The translations under genes and the position numbers were made by a program. From contig NZ_JAHTMR010000020.1 in assembly GCF_019200975.1 (NCBI RefSeq), forward strand, positions 1-64,000: a stretch of 64,000 bases of DNA, given 5' to 3'. This stretch comes from Pseudomonas sp. PD9R. Lineage in GTDB: Bacteria > Pseudomonadota > Gammaproteobacteria > Pseudomonadales > Pseudomonadaceae. Position 1 is the first letter of the stretch. Each line of letters starts with the position of its first letter. This document shows, piece by piece, positions 1 through 8,281 of the stretch. The notes under the pieces were generated by a model, which saw nothing but the letters and a program-made list of their open reading frames with translations, searched no databases and was not told where the DNA came from.

Positions 1-3
1 TAA

Positions 4-37
4 GATCAAAAGATCGCAGCCTGCGGCAGCTCCTACA
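4..37 (-). repeat. REP half-element
   Basis: A single arm of the Pseudomonas REP palindrome (GATCAAAAGATCGCAGCC, then TGCGGCAGCTCCTACA). Full two-arm copies of the same core recur at 2646, 11787, 28917, 55197, 56747 and 61253. Only one arm is visible here, and a partner could lie left of the window. It sits just after the stop of the CdaR-like gene. Confidence 0.75.
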
Positions 38-1157
38 GTGAGTTTGTGTCGGTTTCCGGGAGTAGTTGTACGCCAAGATACAGCGCGAGCATGCCATCGA
101 GGCGAAGCGGGTCCACGCCACTGAGTTCAGCAATCCGCTCCATCCGATAGCGCAAGCTGTTGCGATGGATACCCAGCGCATCGGCACAGGCCTGGCTCTG
201 TCCATCGTGTTCGCACCAACTGCGCAGGGTTGCCAGCAGCTGGCCGTTACTGTCCTTGGCGATGACCTTGCGCAGCGGGTTGAGCAGTTCGTCCAGCGCA
301 TCGTCGTTGCGATGACGCCAGAGCATCACCGGTAATCGATACCGATTGAGGGTCAGTAGTCGGGAACGGGGCAAGACGTCGCGTCCATAGGCCAGCAAAT
401 CACCAACCCGGCGATAGCAGCGTCGCAATCCTGTCAGCCCATCGGCCTGCCCGCCCACTGCAATGCGCAAGATGTTCCAGCCGAGGCCATCGAGTTTTTC
501 CAGCAATCGATCATTCTCGACGGTCTGGCCAGCTGGCCGGCACCAGAGCAACGAGGACTTGGCAGAGGTCACGCACCAGCTGTCGGGGTGACGCGAAGTC
601 AGCCAGGCACTGAGCGCCTCGACGGTTTGCCCTGGTCCGTGTTCCATACCCAACTCGAACAGGTACGGCACCCGTGTCATTTGCGGCTTCAGGCCCAATT
701 GTTGCGCCTCGTCGATCAGGCGCGGCGAGCTCCCGGCGTCACTGAGCAGCAAGGCCAGCAGATCATCGCAACGCTGGCGCCGCCATTGCTGTTCGGCTTG
801 CTGATTGCGCTGGCCTACCAGCATCTCGGCGGTCATCCGCACCAGTTCGGCATAGGTGCGTAATTGCTCGGGTTCACCGGTAATGCCCAACACGCCAATC
901 AAGCGTTGATCGAGCATCAGCGGCAGATTGATTCCCGGTTGCACGCCTTTGAGGTGAATCGCCGTTTGCGCATCGATCTCCACCACGCGGCCGTTGGCCA
1001 ACACCAGTTGCGCACCTTCATGCCGCGTGTTGATTCGCTCCGGTTCTCCGCTGCCGAGGATCAGGCCCTGACTGTCCATGACGTTGACGTTGTACGGCAG
1101 GATGGCCATCGCCCGGTCGACGATGTCCTGGGCCAGGTCGTGATCGAGTTCAAACAT
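33..1157 (-). CDS. cdaR: CdaR-type sugar diacid regulator
   Basis: Transcriptional activator of the carbohydrate-diacid regulator family, which senses sugar acids such as glucarate or galactarate. The N-terminal half (about residues 3-135, starting MFELDHDLAQDIVDRAM) matches the diacid-recognition domain. The C-terminus carries a PucR-type helix-turn-helix (CADALGIHRNSLRYRMERI, near residue 340). I start at the ATG at 1157, giving 374 aa, because the family begins with this sequence; the open frame continues 21 codons upstream without similarity. It is divergent from an MFS permease across 170 bp, an arrangement that suggests it controls that transporter. The family is clear, but the exact effector is inferred. 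Confidence 0.85.
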   Translation of the reverse strand: MFELDHDLAQDIVDRAMAILPYNVNVMDSQGLILGSGEPERINTRHEGAQLVLANGRVVEIDAQTAIHLKGVQPGINLPLMLDQRLIGVLGITGEPEQLRTYAELVRMTAEMLVGQRNQQAEQQWRRQRCDDLLALLLSDAGSSPRLIDEAQQLGLKPQMTRVPYLFELGMEHGPGQTVEALSAWLTSRHPDSWCVTSAKSSLLWCRPAGQTVENDRLLEKLDGLGWNILRIAVGGQADGLTGLRRCYRRVGDLLAYGRDVLPRSRLLTLNRYRLPVMLWRHRNDDALDELLNPLRKVIAKDSNGQLLATLRSWCEHDGQSQACADALGIHRNSLRYRMERIAELSGVDPLRLDGMLALYLGVQLLPETDTNSL

Positions 1158-1327
1158 AACGGGGGTCCTTGAAAGCGTAATAACCGGGCGATTGTTCACC
1201 CGCACAGGCCTTGGTGGCAAACCCTGTGCTCAGGCACAAAGACAGCAGCCCCGAGGGTGGTCGAGACTCTCGGGGCGATCAACGTTACCCTTTGCATCGC
1301 AAAAATCATAATAAAGAGAGAGCCGCC

Positions 1328-2638
1328 ATGTCACAGAGCGCCGCCGCTACCCAGGCCATCGTTGACGAGAAAAACGCCGTCTACAAACGCATTACCCTGC
1401 GTTTGATCCCCTTCATTTTCATCTGCTACCTGTTCAACTACCTCGACCGGGTGAACGTTGGATTCGCCAAGTTGCAGATGCTCGACGCGCTGAAGTTCAG
1501 CGAAACCGTATACGGCCTCGGTGCCGGGATCTTCTTTATCGGTTACGTGCTGTGCGGCGTACCCAGCAACCTGGCCCTGACCCGATTCGGCCCGCGCCGC
1601 TGGATCGCGCTGATGATGATCGTTTGGGGCACGCTGTCGACCTGCCTGCTGTTCGTCACCACCCCGACCGAGTTCTACACCTTGCGCCTGTTCACCGGTG
1701 CCGCCGAAGCCGGTTTCTTTCCTGGTGTGGTGCTGTACCTCTCGCAGTGGTTCCCGACCTTCCGCCGTGGCCGCATCATGGCGTTGTTCATGTCCGCGAT
1801 CCCGGTGTCGGGCCTGCTTGGCAGCCCGTTTTCCGGCTGGATTCTCAATCACTTCGCCGCTGGCCAAGGTGGTTTGGCGGGCTGGCAGTGGATGTTCCTG
1901 CTGCAAGGCATTCCGACGGTAATCCTCGGTGCCCTGGCCTACTTCCTGCTGAGCGACAGTTACGCCAATGCCAAGTGGCTCACCCCGTTCGAGCGCTCGG
2001 TACTGGAAGCAGACCACGCCGAAGACTTGGCCAACAAACCGAAAACCACGACTGATTCGCTGCTGGCAGTGTTCAAGAACCCGGCGATCTGGGCGTTCGG
2101 CCTGATCTATTTCTGCATCCAGAGCGGCGTGTACGCGATCAACTTCTGGCTGCCATCGATCATCAAGAATCTCGGTTTCAGCGATAACCTGGTGATTGGC
2201 TGGTTGAGTGCGATTCCCTATCTGCTGGCGGCGGTGTTCATGTTGTTGGTCGGTCGTTCGGCGGACCTGCGCAAAGAGCGCCGCTGGCATCTTGTCGTCC
2301 CGATGCTGATGGGAGCGCTGGGACTGCTGATCGCGGTGAACTTCGCTGCCAACCCGGCCATCGCCATCCTCGGCCTGACCATCGCCACCATGGGCGCCCT
2401 CACCGGCCTGCCGATGTTTTGGCCGGTGCCAACCGCCTTGCTGAGTGCTGGCGCGGCCGCTGGTGGTCTGGCATTGATCAACTCCATGGGGCAAATGGCC
2501 GGTTTCCTTAGCCCGTACCTGGTAGGTTGGGTCAAGGACAGCACCGGCTCGACCGATGCGGCGTTGTATCTGCTGGCGGGTGTGATTGTTTGCGGGAGTT
2601 TGCTGGCATTGCGCATGACACGCACGTTGCGGGTTTAA
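1328..2638 (+). CDS. MFS permease, anion:cation symporter family
   Basis: Inner-membrane transporter of the ACS family of the major facilitator superfamily (436 aa, about 12 membrane segments), which imports organic acids such as tartrate, glucarate or phthalate. Visible features are the N-terminal NYLDRVNVGFAK motif after TM1, the RFGPRRWIA loop between TM2 and TM3, and the GAAEAGFFPG segment typical of ACS members. The ATG at 1328 follows an AAAGAGAG ribosome site; the longer open frame from 1211 lacks one. Divergence from the CdaR-like regulator suggests a sugar-diacid substrate, but no catabolic dehydratase lies nearby to confirm it. Confidence 0.85.
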   Translation: MSQSAAATQAIVDEKNAVYKRITLRLIPFIFICYLFNYLDRVNVGFAKLQMLDALKFSETVYGLGAGIFFIGYVLCGVPSNLALTRFGPRRWIALMMIVWGTLSTCLLFVTTPTEFYTLRLFTGAAEAGFFPGVVLYLSQWFPTFRRGRIMALFMSAIPVSGLLGSPFSGWILNHFAAGQGGLAGWQWMFLLQGIPTVILGALAYFLLSDSYANAKWLTPFERSVLEADHAEDLANKPKTTTDSLLAVFKNPAIWAFGLIYFCIQSGVYAINFWLPSIIKNLGFSDNLVIGWLSAIPYLLAAVFMLLVGRSADLRKERRWHLVVPMLMGALGLLIAVNFAANPAIAILGLTIATMGALTGLPMFWPVPTALLSAGAAAGGLALINSMGQMAGFLSPYLVGWVKDSTGSTDAALYLLAGVIVCGSLLALRMTRTLRV

Positions 2639-2645
2639 CAGGGCA

Positions 2646-2708
2646 AGATCAAAAAATCGCAGCCTGCGGCAGCTCCTGCAGGAGTTGCCGCAGGCTGCGA
2701 TCTTTTTC
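2646..2708. repeat. REP palindrome
   Basis: Two inverted REP arms (ATCGCAGCCTGCGGCAGCTC and its complement) with almost no loop, located directly after the MFS gene stop. It could fold into a long hairpin and may act as a terminator or mRNA stabiliser. Confidence 0.85.
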
Positions 2709-2772
2709 ATTTGCCACCCCTGGCAATTCTGGTATTTGATTGAGCCTTTCCCTCTGGCAAAAGGATTTCAAT

Positions 2773-3786
2773 ATGAGCTACCGCACGCTGGGTCATTCGG
2801 GTCTACAGGTGTCCACCTTGACCCTGGGCACCATGATGTTCGGCGAACAGACCAGCGCCGAAGATTCCCTGCGAATCATCGACAAGGCCTGGGACCAGGG
2901 CATCAATTTCATCGACACCGCCGACGTCTACACCAATGGTCACTCCGAGGAAATCGTCGGTGAAGCGATCGCCAGTCGCCGTCACGAATGGGTGCTCGCC
3001 ACCAAGGTCGGGTTTGGCCCGGTGGATGGCGTACCAAACCGCAGCGGGCTGAACCGCAAGCACATTTTCAACGGCATCGACGCCAGCCTGACCCGCCTGG
3101 GCACCGATTACCTCGACATCTATTACCTGCACCGCGAAGACCACAACACGCCGCTTGAGGTCACGGTGTCGGCCATCGGCGACCTGATTCGCCAAGGCAA
3201 GATCCGCTATTGGGGCCTGTCGAACTACCGTGGCTGGCGGATCGCCGAGGTGATTCGTCTCGCCGACAAACTCGGTGTCGACCGGCCGGTGATCAGCCAG
3301 CCGCTGTATAACATCGTCAACCGCCAGGCCGAAATCGAGCAGATCACCGCCGCGCAAAACTACGGCCTCGGTGTGGTGCCTTACAGCCCGTTGGCGCGAG
3401 GCGTACTCAGCGGCAAGTACACGCCGGATTCGACACCGGACGCAAACAGCCGCGCCGGGCGCCAGGACAAACGCATCCTGGAAACCGAATGGCGCGTTGA
3501 ATCCCTGCGCATTGCCCAGCAGATTCAGCAATACACGCAAGAGCGCGGTGTCGGCATCGTCGAGTTCGCCATCGCCTGGGTACTGAACAACAGCGCCGTC
3601 ACCTCAGCCATCGTCGGCCCGCGTACCGAAGAACAATGGGATGCCTACACTAAGGCTCAAGCCGTGAAGATTAATGCTGAGGATGAAGCGTTTATTGATT
3701 CGCTGGTAACGCCGGGGCATGCGTCGACGCCAGGGTTCAATGATGTGAGCCATTTTGTGTCGGGGCGTACACCGCGCAATAACTGA
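2773..3786 (+). CDS. Aldo/keto reductase
   Basis: NADPH-dependent oxidoreductase of the aldo/keto reductase superfamily (337 aa, TIM barrel), close to the YajO/YghZ-like group. The start MSYRTLGHSGLQVSTLTLG is characteristic. The catalytic tetrad can be placed as Asp and Tyr in FIDTADVYTNG, Lys in VLATKVGFG and His in YYLHRED. The C-terminal IVGPRTEEQWD contributes to cofactor binding. The ATG at 2773 has AAGGA upstream; the frame is open from 2740 but those residues are not family sequence. It follows the MFS gene in the same direction with a REP between them, so it is probably its own unit. The substrate is unknown. Confidence 0.88.
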   Translation: MSYRTLGHSGLQVSTLTLGTMMFGEQTSAEDSLRIIDKAWDQGINFIDTADVYTNGHSEEIVGEAIASRRHEWVLATKVGFGPVDGVPNRSGLNRKHIFNGIDASLTRLGTDYLDIYYLHREDHNTPLEVTVSAIGDLIRQGKIRYWGLSNYRGWRIAEVIRLADKLGVDRPVISQPLYNIVNRQAEIEQITAAQNYGLGVVPYSPLARGVLSGKYTPDSTPDANSRAGRQDKRILETEWRVESLRIAQQIQQYTQERGVGIVEFAIAWVLNNSAVTSAIVGPRTEEQWDAYTKAQAVKINAEDEAFIDSLVTPGHASTPGFNDVSHFVSGRTPRNN

Positions 3787-3803
3787 ATGAGCCCATAACC
3801 CAT

Positions 3804-3893
3804 TGTGGGAGCGAGCCTGCTCGCGATAGCGGTACTACATTCAACAGAGATGTTGGCTGATGGATCGCTATCGGGAGCAGGCTCGCTCCCACA
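3804..3893. repeat. REP palindrome, second family (GGGAGCGAGC type)
   Basis: Inverted arms TGTGGGAGCGAGCCTGCTCG and its near-complement flank about 40 bases of loop. This is a different REP subfamily from the GTAGGAGCTGCCG copies elsewhere in the window. It lies between the aldo/keto reductase and rarD. Confidence 0.8.
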
Positions 3894-3983
3894 TTTAGTC
3901 GGTGTTGATCAGTTGGTCAGTATTCACGGCTAAAACCACGTATCCTCCGCCCCCCGTTTCACCTTCAACTCCGCGAGGACAGT

Positions 3984-4865
3984 TTGTCTAAAGGTATCGC
4001 TTTATCGGTTTCAGCCTCGGTGCTGTTTGCCGTCATGTATTACTACACGTCGCTGCTCACCCCTTTGAGTGGCGTGGAAATTTTCGGCTGGCGCATGCTG
4101 CTCACCGTACCGTGCATGACCGTGTTCATGGTGGTGTCCGGAGAATGGAAACGTGTCGTCGAGATCTTCCGGCGAGTGGGTGCCCAGCCGACACTGTTCC
4201 TCATCTTGATCGTCTCTTCGGCCCTGCTCGCTGTGCAGCTCTGGCTGTTCATGTGGGCGCCGCTCAACGGCTACAGCCTGGATGTATCACTGGGTTATTT
4301 CCTGTTACCGCTGACCATGGTCCTGACCGGCCGGCTCGCTTATGGCGAACGCCTGTCGTACCTGCAAAAAGTCGCGGTGTTTTTCGCCTGCCTCGGTGTC
4401 ATCAACGAGGTGTACCAGGTCGGTGGTTTTTCCTGGGCGACTTTGTTGGTGTGCATTGGCTATCCAACCTATTTTGTCCTGCGCAAGCGTCTGGCGACGG
4501 ACAACCTTGGCGGTTTGTGGCTGGACATGGCCCTGACACTGCCAGTGGCATTCTGGTTTGTGCAGAGCGGTGAACAGGGTTTCACCGTGTTTGACCAGCA
4601 TCCTTGGCTGTCATTGTTGATCCCGGTGCTCGGTGTGATCAGCGCCTCGGCGTTGGTGATCTACATCATCGCCAGCCGCCTGCTGCCATTCAGCCTGTTC
4701 GGTTTGTTGAGCTATGTCGAGCCCGTGTTGTTGCTGTGCGTCGCGCTGATCCTGGGCGAGAGCATCAAGGCCGGCGAATGGCTGACCTACATCCCGATCT
4801 GGATGGCGGTGCTGGTATTGATGTTTGAGGGGTTCAAGCATTTGATGCGGCAGCGCAGGCCTTAA
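3984..4865 (+). CDS. rarD: RarD-type EamA permease
   Basis: Multi-pass inner-membrane protein of the drug/metabolite transporter superfamily, matching the RarD ('chloramphenicol-sensitive') family: 293 aa, about ten hydrophobic segments. It opens SKGIALSVSASVLFAVMYYY and ends with the conserved YIPIWMAVLVLMFEG region. The start is a TTG at 3984 with GAGGAC about five bases upstream; no ATG in frame gives the full first membrane helix. The transported compound is not established for the family. A REP hairpin and a bidirectional terminator follow. Confidence 0.85.
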   Translation: MSKGIALSVSASVLFAVMYYYTSLLTPLSGVEIFGWRMLLTVPCMTVFMVVSGEWKRVVEIFRRVGAQPTLFLILIVSSALLAVQLWLFMWAPLNGYSLDVSLGYFLLPLTMVLTGRLAYGERLSYLQKVAVFFACLGVINEVYQVGGFSWATLLVCIGYPTYFVLRKRLATDNLGGLWLDMALTLPVAFWFVQSGEQGFTVFDQHPWLSLLIPVLGVISASALVIYIIASRLLPFSLFGLLSYVEPVLLLCVALILGESIKAGEWLTYIPIWMAVLVLMFEGFKHLMRQRRP

Positions 4866-4868
4866 ACG

Positions 4869-4905
4869 CAAAAGATCGCAGCCTGCCGCAGGCTGCGATC
4901 TTTTG
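4869..4905. repeat. Short REP hairpin
   Basis: Compact perfect inverted repeat CAAAAGATCGCAGCCTGC / GCAGGCTGCGATCTTTTG, four bases after the rarD stop. It is a loop-less REP variant that would also work as a hairpin terminator for rarD. Confidence 0.8.
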
Positions 4906-4909
4906 ATCC

Positions 4910-4938
4910 AAAAAAACCGGTCGATGACCGGTTTTTTT
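4910..4938. terminator. Bidirectional terminator between rarD and hpd
   Basis: Seven A, then the CCGGTC-GAT-GACCGG hairpin, then seven T. It serves both converging genes. Confidence 0.9.
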
Positions 4939-4946
4939 ACATCGCA

Positions 4947-6023
4947 TCAGTCAGTGGACAACACACCACGACGGACCTGGTCGCGCTCGATGGACTCGAA
5001 CAGCGCCTTGAAGTTGCCCTCGCCGAAACCATCATCGCCTTTACGCTGGATGAACTCGAAGAACACCGGCCCCATCAGGGTTTCCGAGAAAATCTGCAAC
5101 AGCAGACGCTTGTCACCCGACTCCGACGAACCGTCCAGCAAAATGCCCCGCGCTTGAAGTTCATTGACGGGCTCGCCGTGGTTCGGCAAACGACCTTCGA
5201 GCATTTCGTAGTAGGTCTCTGGCGGCGCGGTCATGAAGCGCATGCCGATCTTTTTCAGGCGATCCCAAGTGTCCAGCAGGTTGTCGCTGAGGAACGCGAC
5301 GTGCTGGATGCCTTCGCCGTTGAACTGCATCAGGAACTCTTCGATCTGCCCCGCGCCCTTGGAGGACTCTTCGTTGAGCGGGATACGAATCATGCCGTCC
5401 GGCGCGGTCATGGCCTTGGAAGTCAGGCCGGTGTACTCGCCTTTGATGTCGAAGTAACGAATTTCGCGGAAGTTGAACAGCTTCTCGTAGAAGTTTGCCC
5501 AGTAAGCCATGCGCCCGCGATACACGTTGTGGGTCAGGTGGTCGATGATCTTCAGGCCGGCACCGACCGGGTGACGATCAACGCCTTCGATGAACACGAA
5601 ATCAATGTCGTAGATCGAACTGCCTTCGCCGAAACGGTCGATCAAGTACAGCGGCGCGCCGCCAATGCCTTTGATCGCCGGCAGGTTCAGCTCCATCGGC
5701 CCGGTCTCGATATGGATTGGCTGGGCGCCGAGTTCCAGTGCGCGGCTATAGGCTTTCTGCGAATCCTTGACCCGGAACGCCATGCCGCACACCGACGGGC
5801 CGTGCTCGGCCGCGAAGTACGAGGCTACGCTGTGCGGTTCGTTGTTGAGGATCAGGTTGATTGCGCCCTGGCGATACAGGTGCACGTCTTTGGAGCGGTG
5901 GGTCGCGACCTTGGTGAAGCCCATGATCTCGAAGATCGGCTCCAGGGTATTAGGGGTTGGAGATGCGAATTCGATGAACTCAAAGCCCATCAGGCCCATT
6001 GGGTTTTCGTATAAATCTGCCAT
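4947..6023 (-). CDS. hpd: 4-hydroxyphenylpyruvate dioxygenase
   Basis: Non-haem Fe(II) enzyme converting 4-hydroxyphenylpyruvate to homogentisate in tyrosine and phenylalanine catabolism. The 358 aa length equals that of the well-studied Pseudomonas enzyme. Both vicinal-oxygen-chelate halves are present. The metal ligands are seen as His in IIDHLTHNV (about 161), His in GIQHVAFLS (about 240) and Glu in GPVFFEFIQRKG (about 322). The C-terminal helix GFGEGNFKALFESIE is intact. It stands alone with a terminator downstream and about 230 bp upstream that probably hold its promoter; the homogentisate genes are not in this window. Confidence 0.97.
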   Translation of the reverse strand: MADLYENPMGLMGFEFIEFASPTPNTLEPIFEIMGFTKVATHRSKDVHLYRQGAINLILNNEPHSVASYFAAEHGPSVCGMAFRVKDSQKAYSRALELGAQPIHIETGPMELNLPAIKGIGGAPLYLIDRFGEGSSIYDIDFVFIEGVDRHPVGAGLKIIDHLTHNVYRGRMAYWANFYEKLFNFREIRYFDIKGEYTGLTSKAMTAPDGMIRIPLNEESSKGAGQIEEFLMQFNGEGIQHVAFLSDNLLDTWDRLKKIGMRFMTAPPETYYEMLEGRLPNHGEPVNELQARGILLDGSSESGDKRLLLQIFSETLMGPVFFEFIQRKGDDGFGEGNFKALFESIERDQVRRGVLSTD

Positions 6024-6252
6024 TTTGGCGCCTCATCATGCTTTTAGAAATTAACAAATGTTAGTTGCTAGCAATGCTGAGGCCGGTGGGTGGCGCGCAG
6101 GAGATGCCCCGAACGCTGCGGGCGAGGAAGTCACCGTAGATCAATTGGAACCCAAATATCTTCATTGTCGACCCAAGGCTATTGCGGGCGAGGCTTCTGC
6201 TGCCAGAAGACGTTTATTCTTGTATGCGTAACCAGATTCTACACAGCGTAAA

Positions 6253-7218
6253 TCAGTTTGTCCGCCTTCTGTATAAAATCCCCTTTTTCCCTACGCGTGC
6301 AAGGGGTTTATTGCACAAGAAAATTCCCACAAGAATCAGCCCTCCTCCCAGGCACATCACCCGCGTCAATTGCTCGTCCAACATCAACGCACCCAGGATC
6401 ACCGCCGTCAGTGGGTTCAGCGCGATAAACACCCCGGAACGGGTCGCGCCAATTTTACGGATGCCATCGTAATAGCCGATGTAGGCCAGTGCAGAACCCA
6501 GCACGCCCAGATACACCAGGCTCAACCATTGCTGAAGGCCGAGACTGCTCAGCGCCGCCATATTCAATTCGCCACGAACCGCAGCGGTCACCCAGAGCAT
6601 GAATGTGCCCAGCAGAATCGACCAAGTCACCGTTTGCACAGGCCCCAGGTCTCGATTCAGCTCTTTGGAGAACAGCGAGTAAACGCCCCAGCCAAGCACG
6701 CAGCCGAGAATAAGCAAGTCGCCAATCCAGGCATCGGCGTTGCCGGCGAGCAATTGCGGGTTGCGACTGATGATCACCAGACTCGCGCCGGCTATGCAGA
6801 TTGCGATACCGGCGACCTTCGACCGGCTCAAGCGCTCCTTGAACAGCAGCCATGAGGCCAGCCCGATCACGGCCGGATTCAGTGCCACGATCAATGAAGC
6901 TCGCGACGCATTGATGTAGTGCAGACCATAGAAGAAGCAGAGGTTATAAAAACAAATCCCGAAAAAACCCAGTACCACCAATTGCAGCCATTGTCTGGCA
7001 GACGGTCGTGTCAGTGGCACGCGAGCCAACAGTAAAAAAAGCAACAACGCTGCGCTAGCCAGCAGGAATCGCAGGCTGGCCGCAAATAATGGGCTGAGGC
7101 TGTCAGCCAGAAAGCGTCCCGCCACGAACGTGCCTCCCCAGATCATAGTGACCACTGCCAGTTTCAGATAAACCGGAACATCGGACGGATTGGACTGGCT
7201 CTGATCACAAATAGTCAT
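6253..7218 (-). CDS. EamA/DMT family exporter
   Basis: Drug/metabolite transporter with two EamA domains (321 aa, about ten membrane segments). Motifs typical of the family are VTMIWGGTFVAGRFLAD in TM1, INASRASLIVALNPAVIGL near the end of the first repeat and GATRSGVFIALNPLTAVIL in the second. It is divergent from a LysR regulator gene with only 78 bp between starts, so the regulator probably controls it. Relatives export amino acids or small drugs; the substrate cannot be read here. Confidence 0.85.
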   Translation of the reverse strand: MTICDQSQSNPSDVPVYLKLAVVTMIWGGTFVAGRFLADSLSPLFAASLRFLLASAALLLFLLLARVPLTRPSARQWLQLVVLGFFGICFYNLCFFYGLHYINASRASLIVALNPAVIGLASWLLFKERLSRSKVAGIAICIAGASLVIISRNPQLLAGNADAWIGDLLILGCVLGWGVYSLFSKELNRDLGPVQTVTWSILLGTFMLWVTAAVRGELNMAALSSLGLQQWLSLVYLGVLGSALAYIGYYDGIRKIGATRSGVFIALNPLTAVILGALMLDEQLTRVMCLGGGLILVGIFLCNKPLARVGKKGILYRRRTN

Positions 7219-7296
7219 ACGTTTCCGGAGCTGGATATAGGTGATTTAACATATGATTCTGCTAATACTTGATCATCGTCAAATGAGCAAATACTC

Positions 7297-8169
7297 ATGA
7301 CTCTTACTCAATTGGAGATCTTCTCCCTGGTCGCCGAGTTGCACGGCTTTACGGCAGCGGCCAATCGCCTGGGCATCACACAATCCGCGGTCTCTCATGC
7401 CCTGAAGTCGCTGGAACAAGAGTTGGGTGTCGAGTTGTTGCGCCGTCATCAATCTCAAGTTGAACTGAGCGACATCGGCCAACAGCTTCTACTGCGCGCC
7501 CGTGCCATGCTCGGTCTGGCCAACACATTGCGCCAGGAAGCGGCGGATGCCCGCGGGATGAAACGCGGGACTTTGCGTATCGGCTCGTTCGGCCCCACGT
7601 CGTCGATAAAACTGCTGCCACAGATCCTGCAGCATTACCGCACCGAACACCCTGGCATTGAGGTGCATATAGATGAAGGGCCGGACCGGCAGGTAGTCCA
7701 GTGGCTGGAAGAACGGCGCATTGATGTCGGCTTTGTGGTACTGCCCGATGAGCGTTTCGACACCGTCAAGCTGATCGAAGACCAGATGGTTGCGCTGCTG
7801 CCGGTTGATCACCCGCTGGCAACACGTGAAAGCGTGAGCCTGAACGAGTTGTGCCACGATCCCTTTGTGTTGACCGAGGCTGGCTCGTCGGAACTGGTGT
7901 CGCGGCTATTCAATGCCGCCCGGCTGACGCCCAACATTCGCTTTCGCTGCTCGCAACTCTTGAGCACGCTGGATACGGTGGGACGCGGCGCAGCGCTAAC
8001 CGTCGTCGCGGAAGGCTCGCTGCCCGAACAAAGCGAGAACCGCTACGTAAAAAAACCGCTATCGCCCGCAGTGGCGCGTCAAATCGGCCTGGCAGTACTC
8101 GATCAGCGCCAGGCTTCGCCGGCAGCGCTGGCCTTCATCAAACTCGCTGAACGAATGAATTATCGATGA
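7297..8169 (+). CDS. LysR-type transcriptional regulator
   Basis: LysR family regulator, 290 aa. The N-terminal winged helix is MTLTQLEIFSLVAELHGFTA followed by AANRLGITQSAVSHALKSLE. The effector domain begins with LRIGSFGPTSSIKLLPQIL (about residue 90). The ATG start gives the canonical LysR N-terminus. It is divergent from the EamA exporter; the AT-rich gap includes a T-N11-A type sequence around 7268-7282. LysR proteins usually activate the divergent gene and repress their own, which is inferred here. Confidence 0.9.
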   Translation: MTLTQLEIFSLVAELHGFTAAANRLGITQSAVSHALKSLEQELGVELLRRHQSQVELSDIGQQLLLRARAMLGLANTLRQEAADARGMKRGTLRIGSFGPTSSIKLLPQILQHYRTEHPGIEVHIDEGPDRQVVQWLEERRIDVGFVVLPDERFDTVKLIEDQMVALLPVDHPLATRESVSLNELCHDPFVLTEAGSSELVSRLFNAARLTPNIRFRCSQLLSTLDTVGRGAALTVVAEGSLPEQSENRYVKKPLSPAVARQIGLAVLDQRQASPAALAFIKLAERMNYR

Positions 8170-8281
8170 GCGGCATAACTGTCACGGGCCAACTATCATG
8201 GCTCGTACCTGAACTCTTTTTGGACGGCGTTGAGCCCCACCAGCATTCGAGAGCCCAATTCAATCGTTGCAGGTTTTTCGA

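Noticed and set aside
1331..2710. 459-codon minus-strand frame over the MFS gene
   Set aside because: It mirrors the GC-rich codons of a clear MFS permease and is rich in Arg, Gln and His with no domain.
5154..6014. 286-codon plus-strand frame over hpd
   Set aside because: Antisense shadow of the well-conserved dioxygenase; no start site or similarity.
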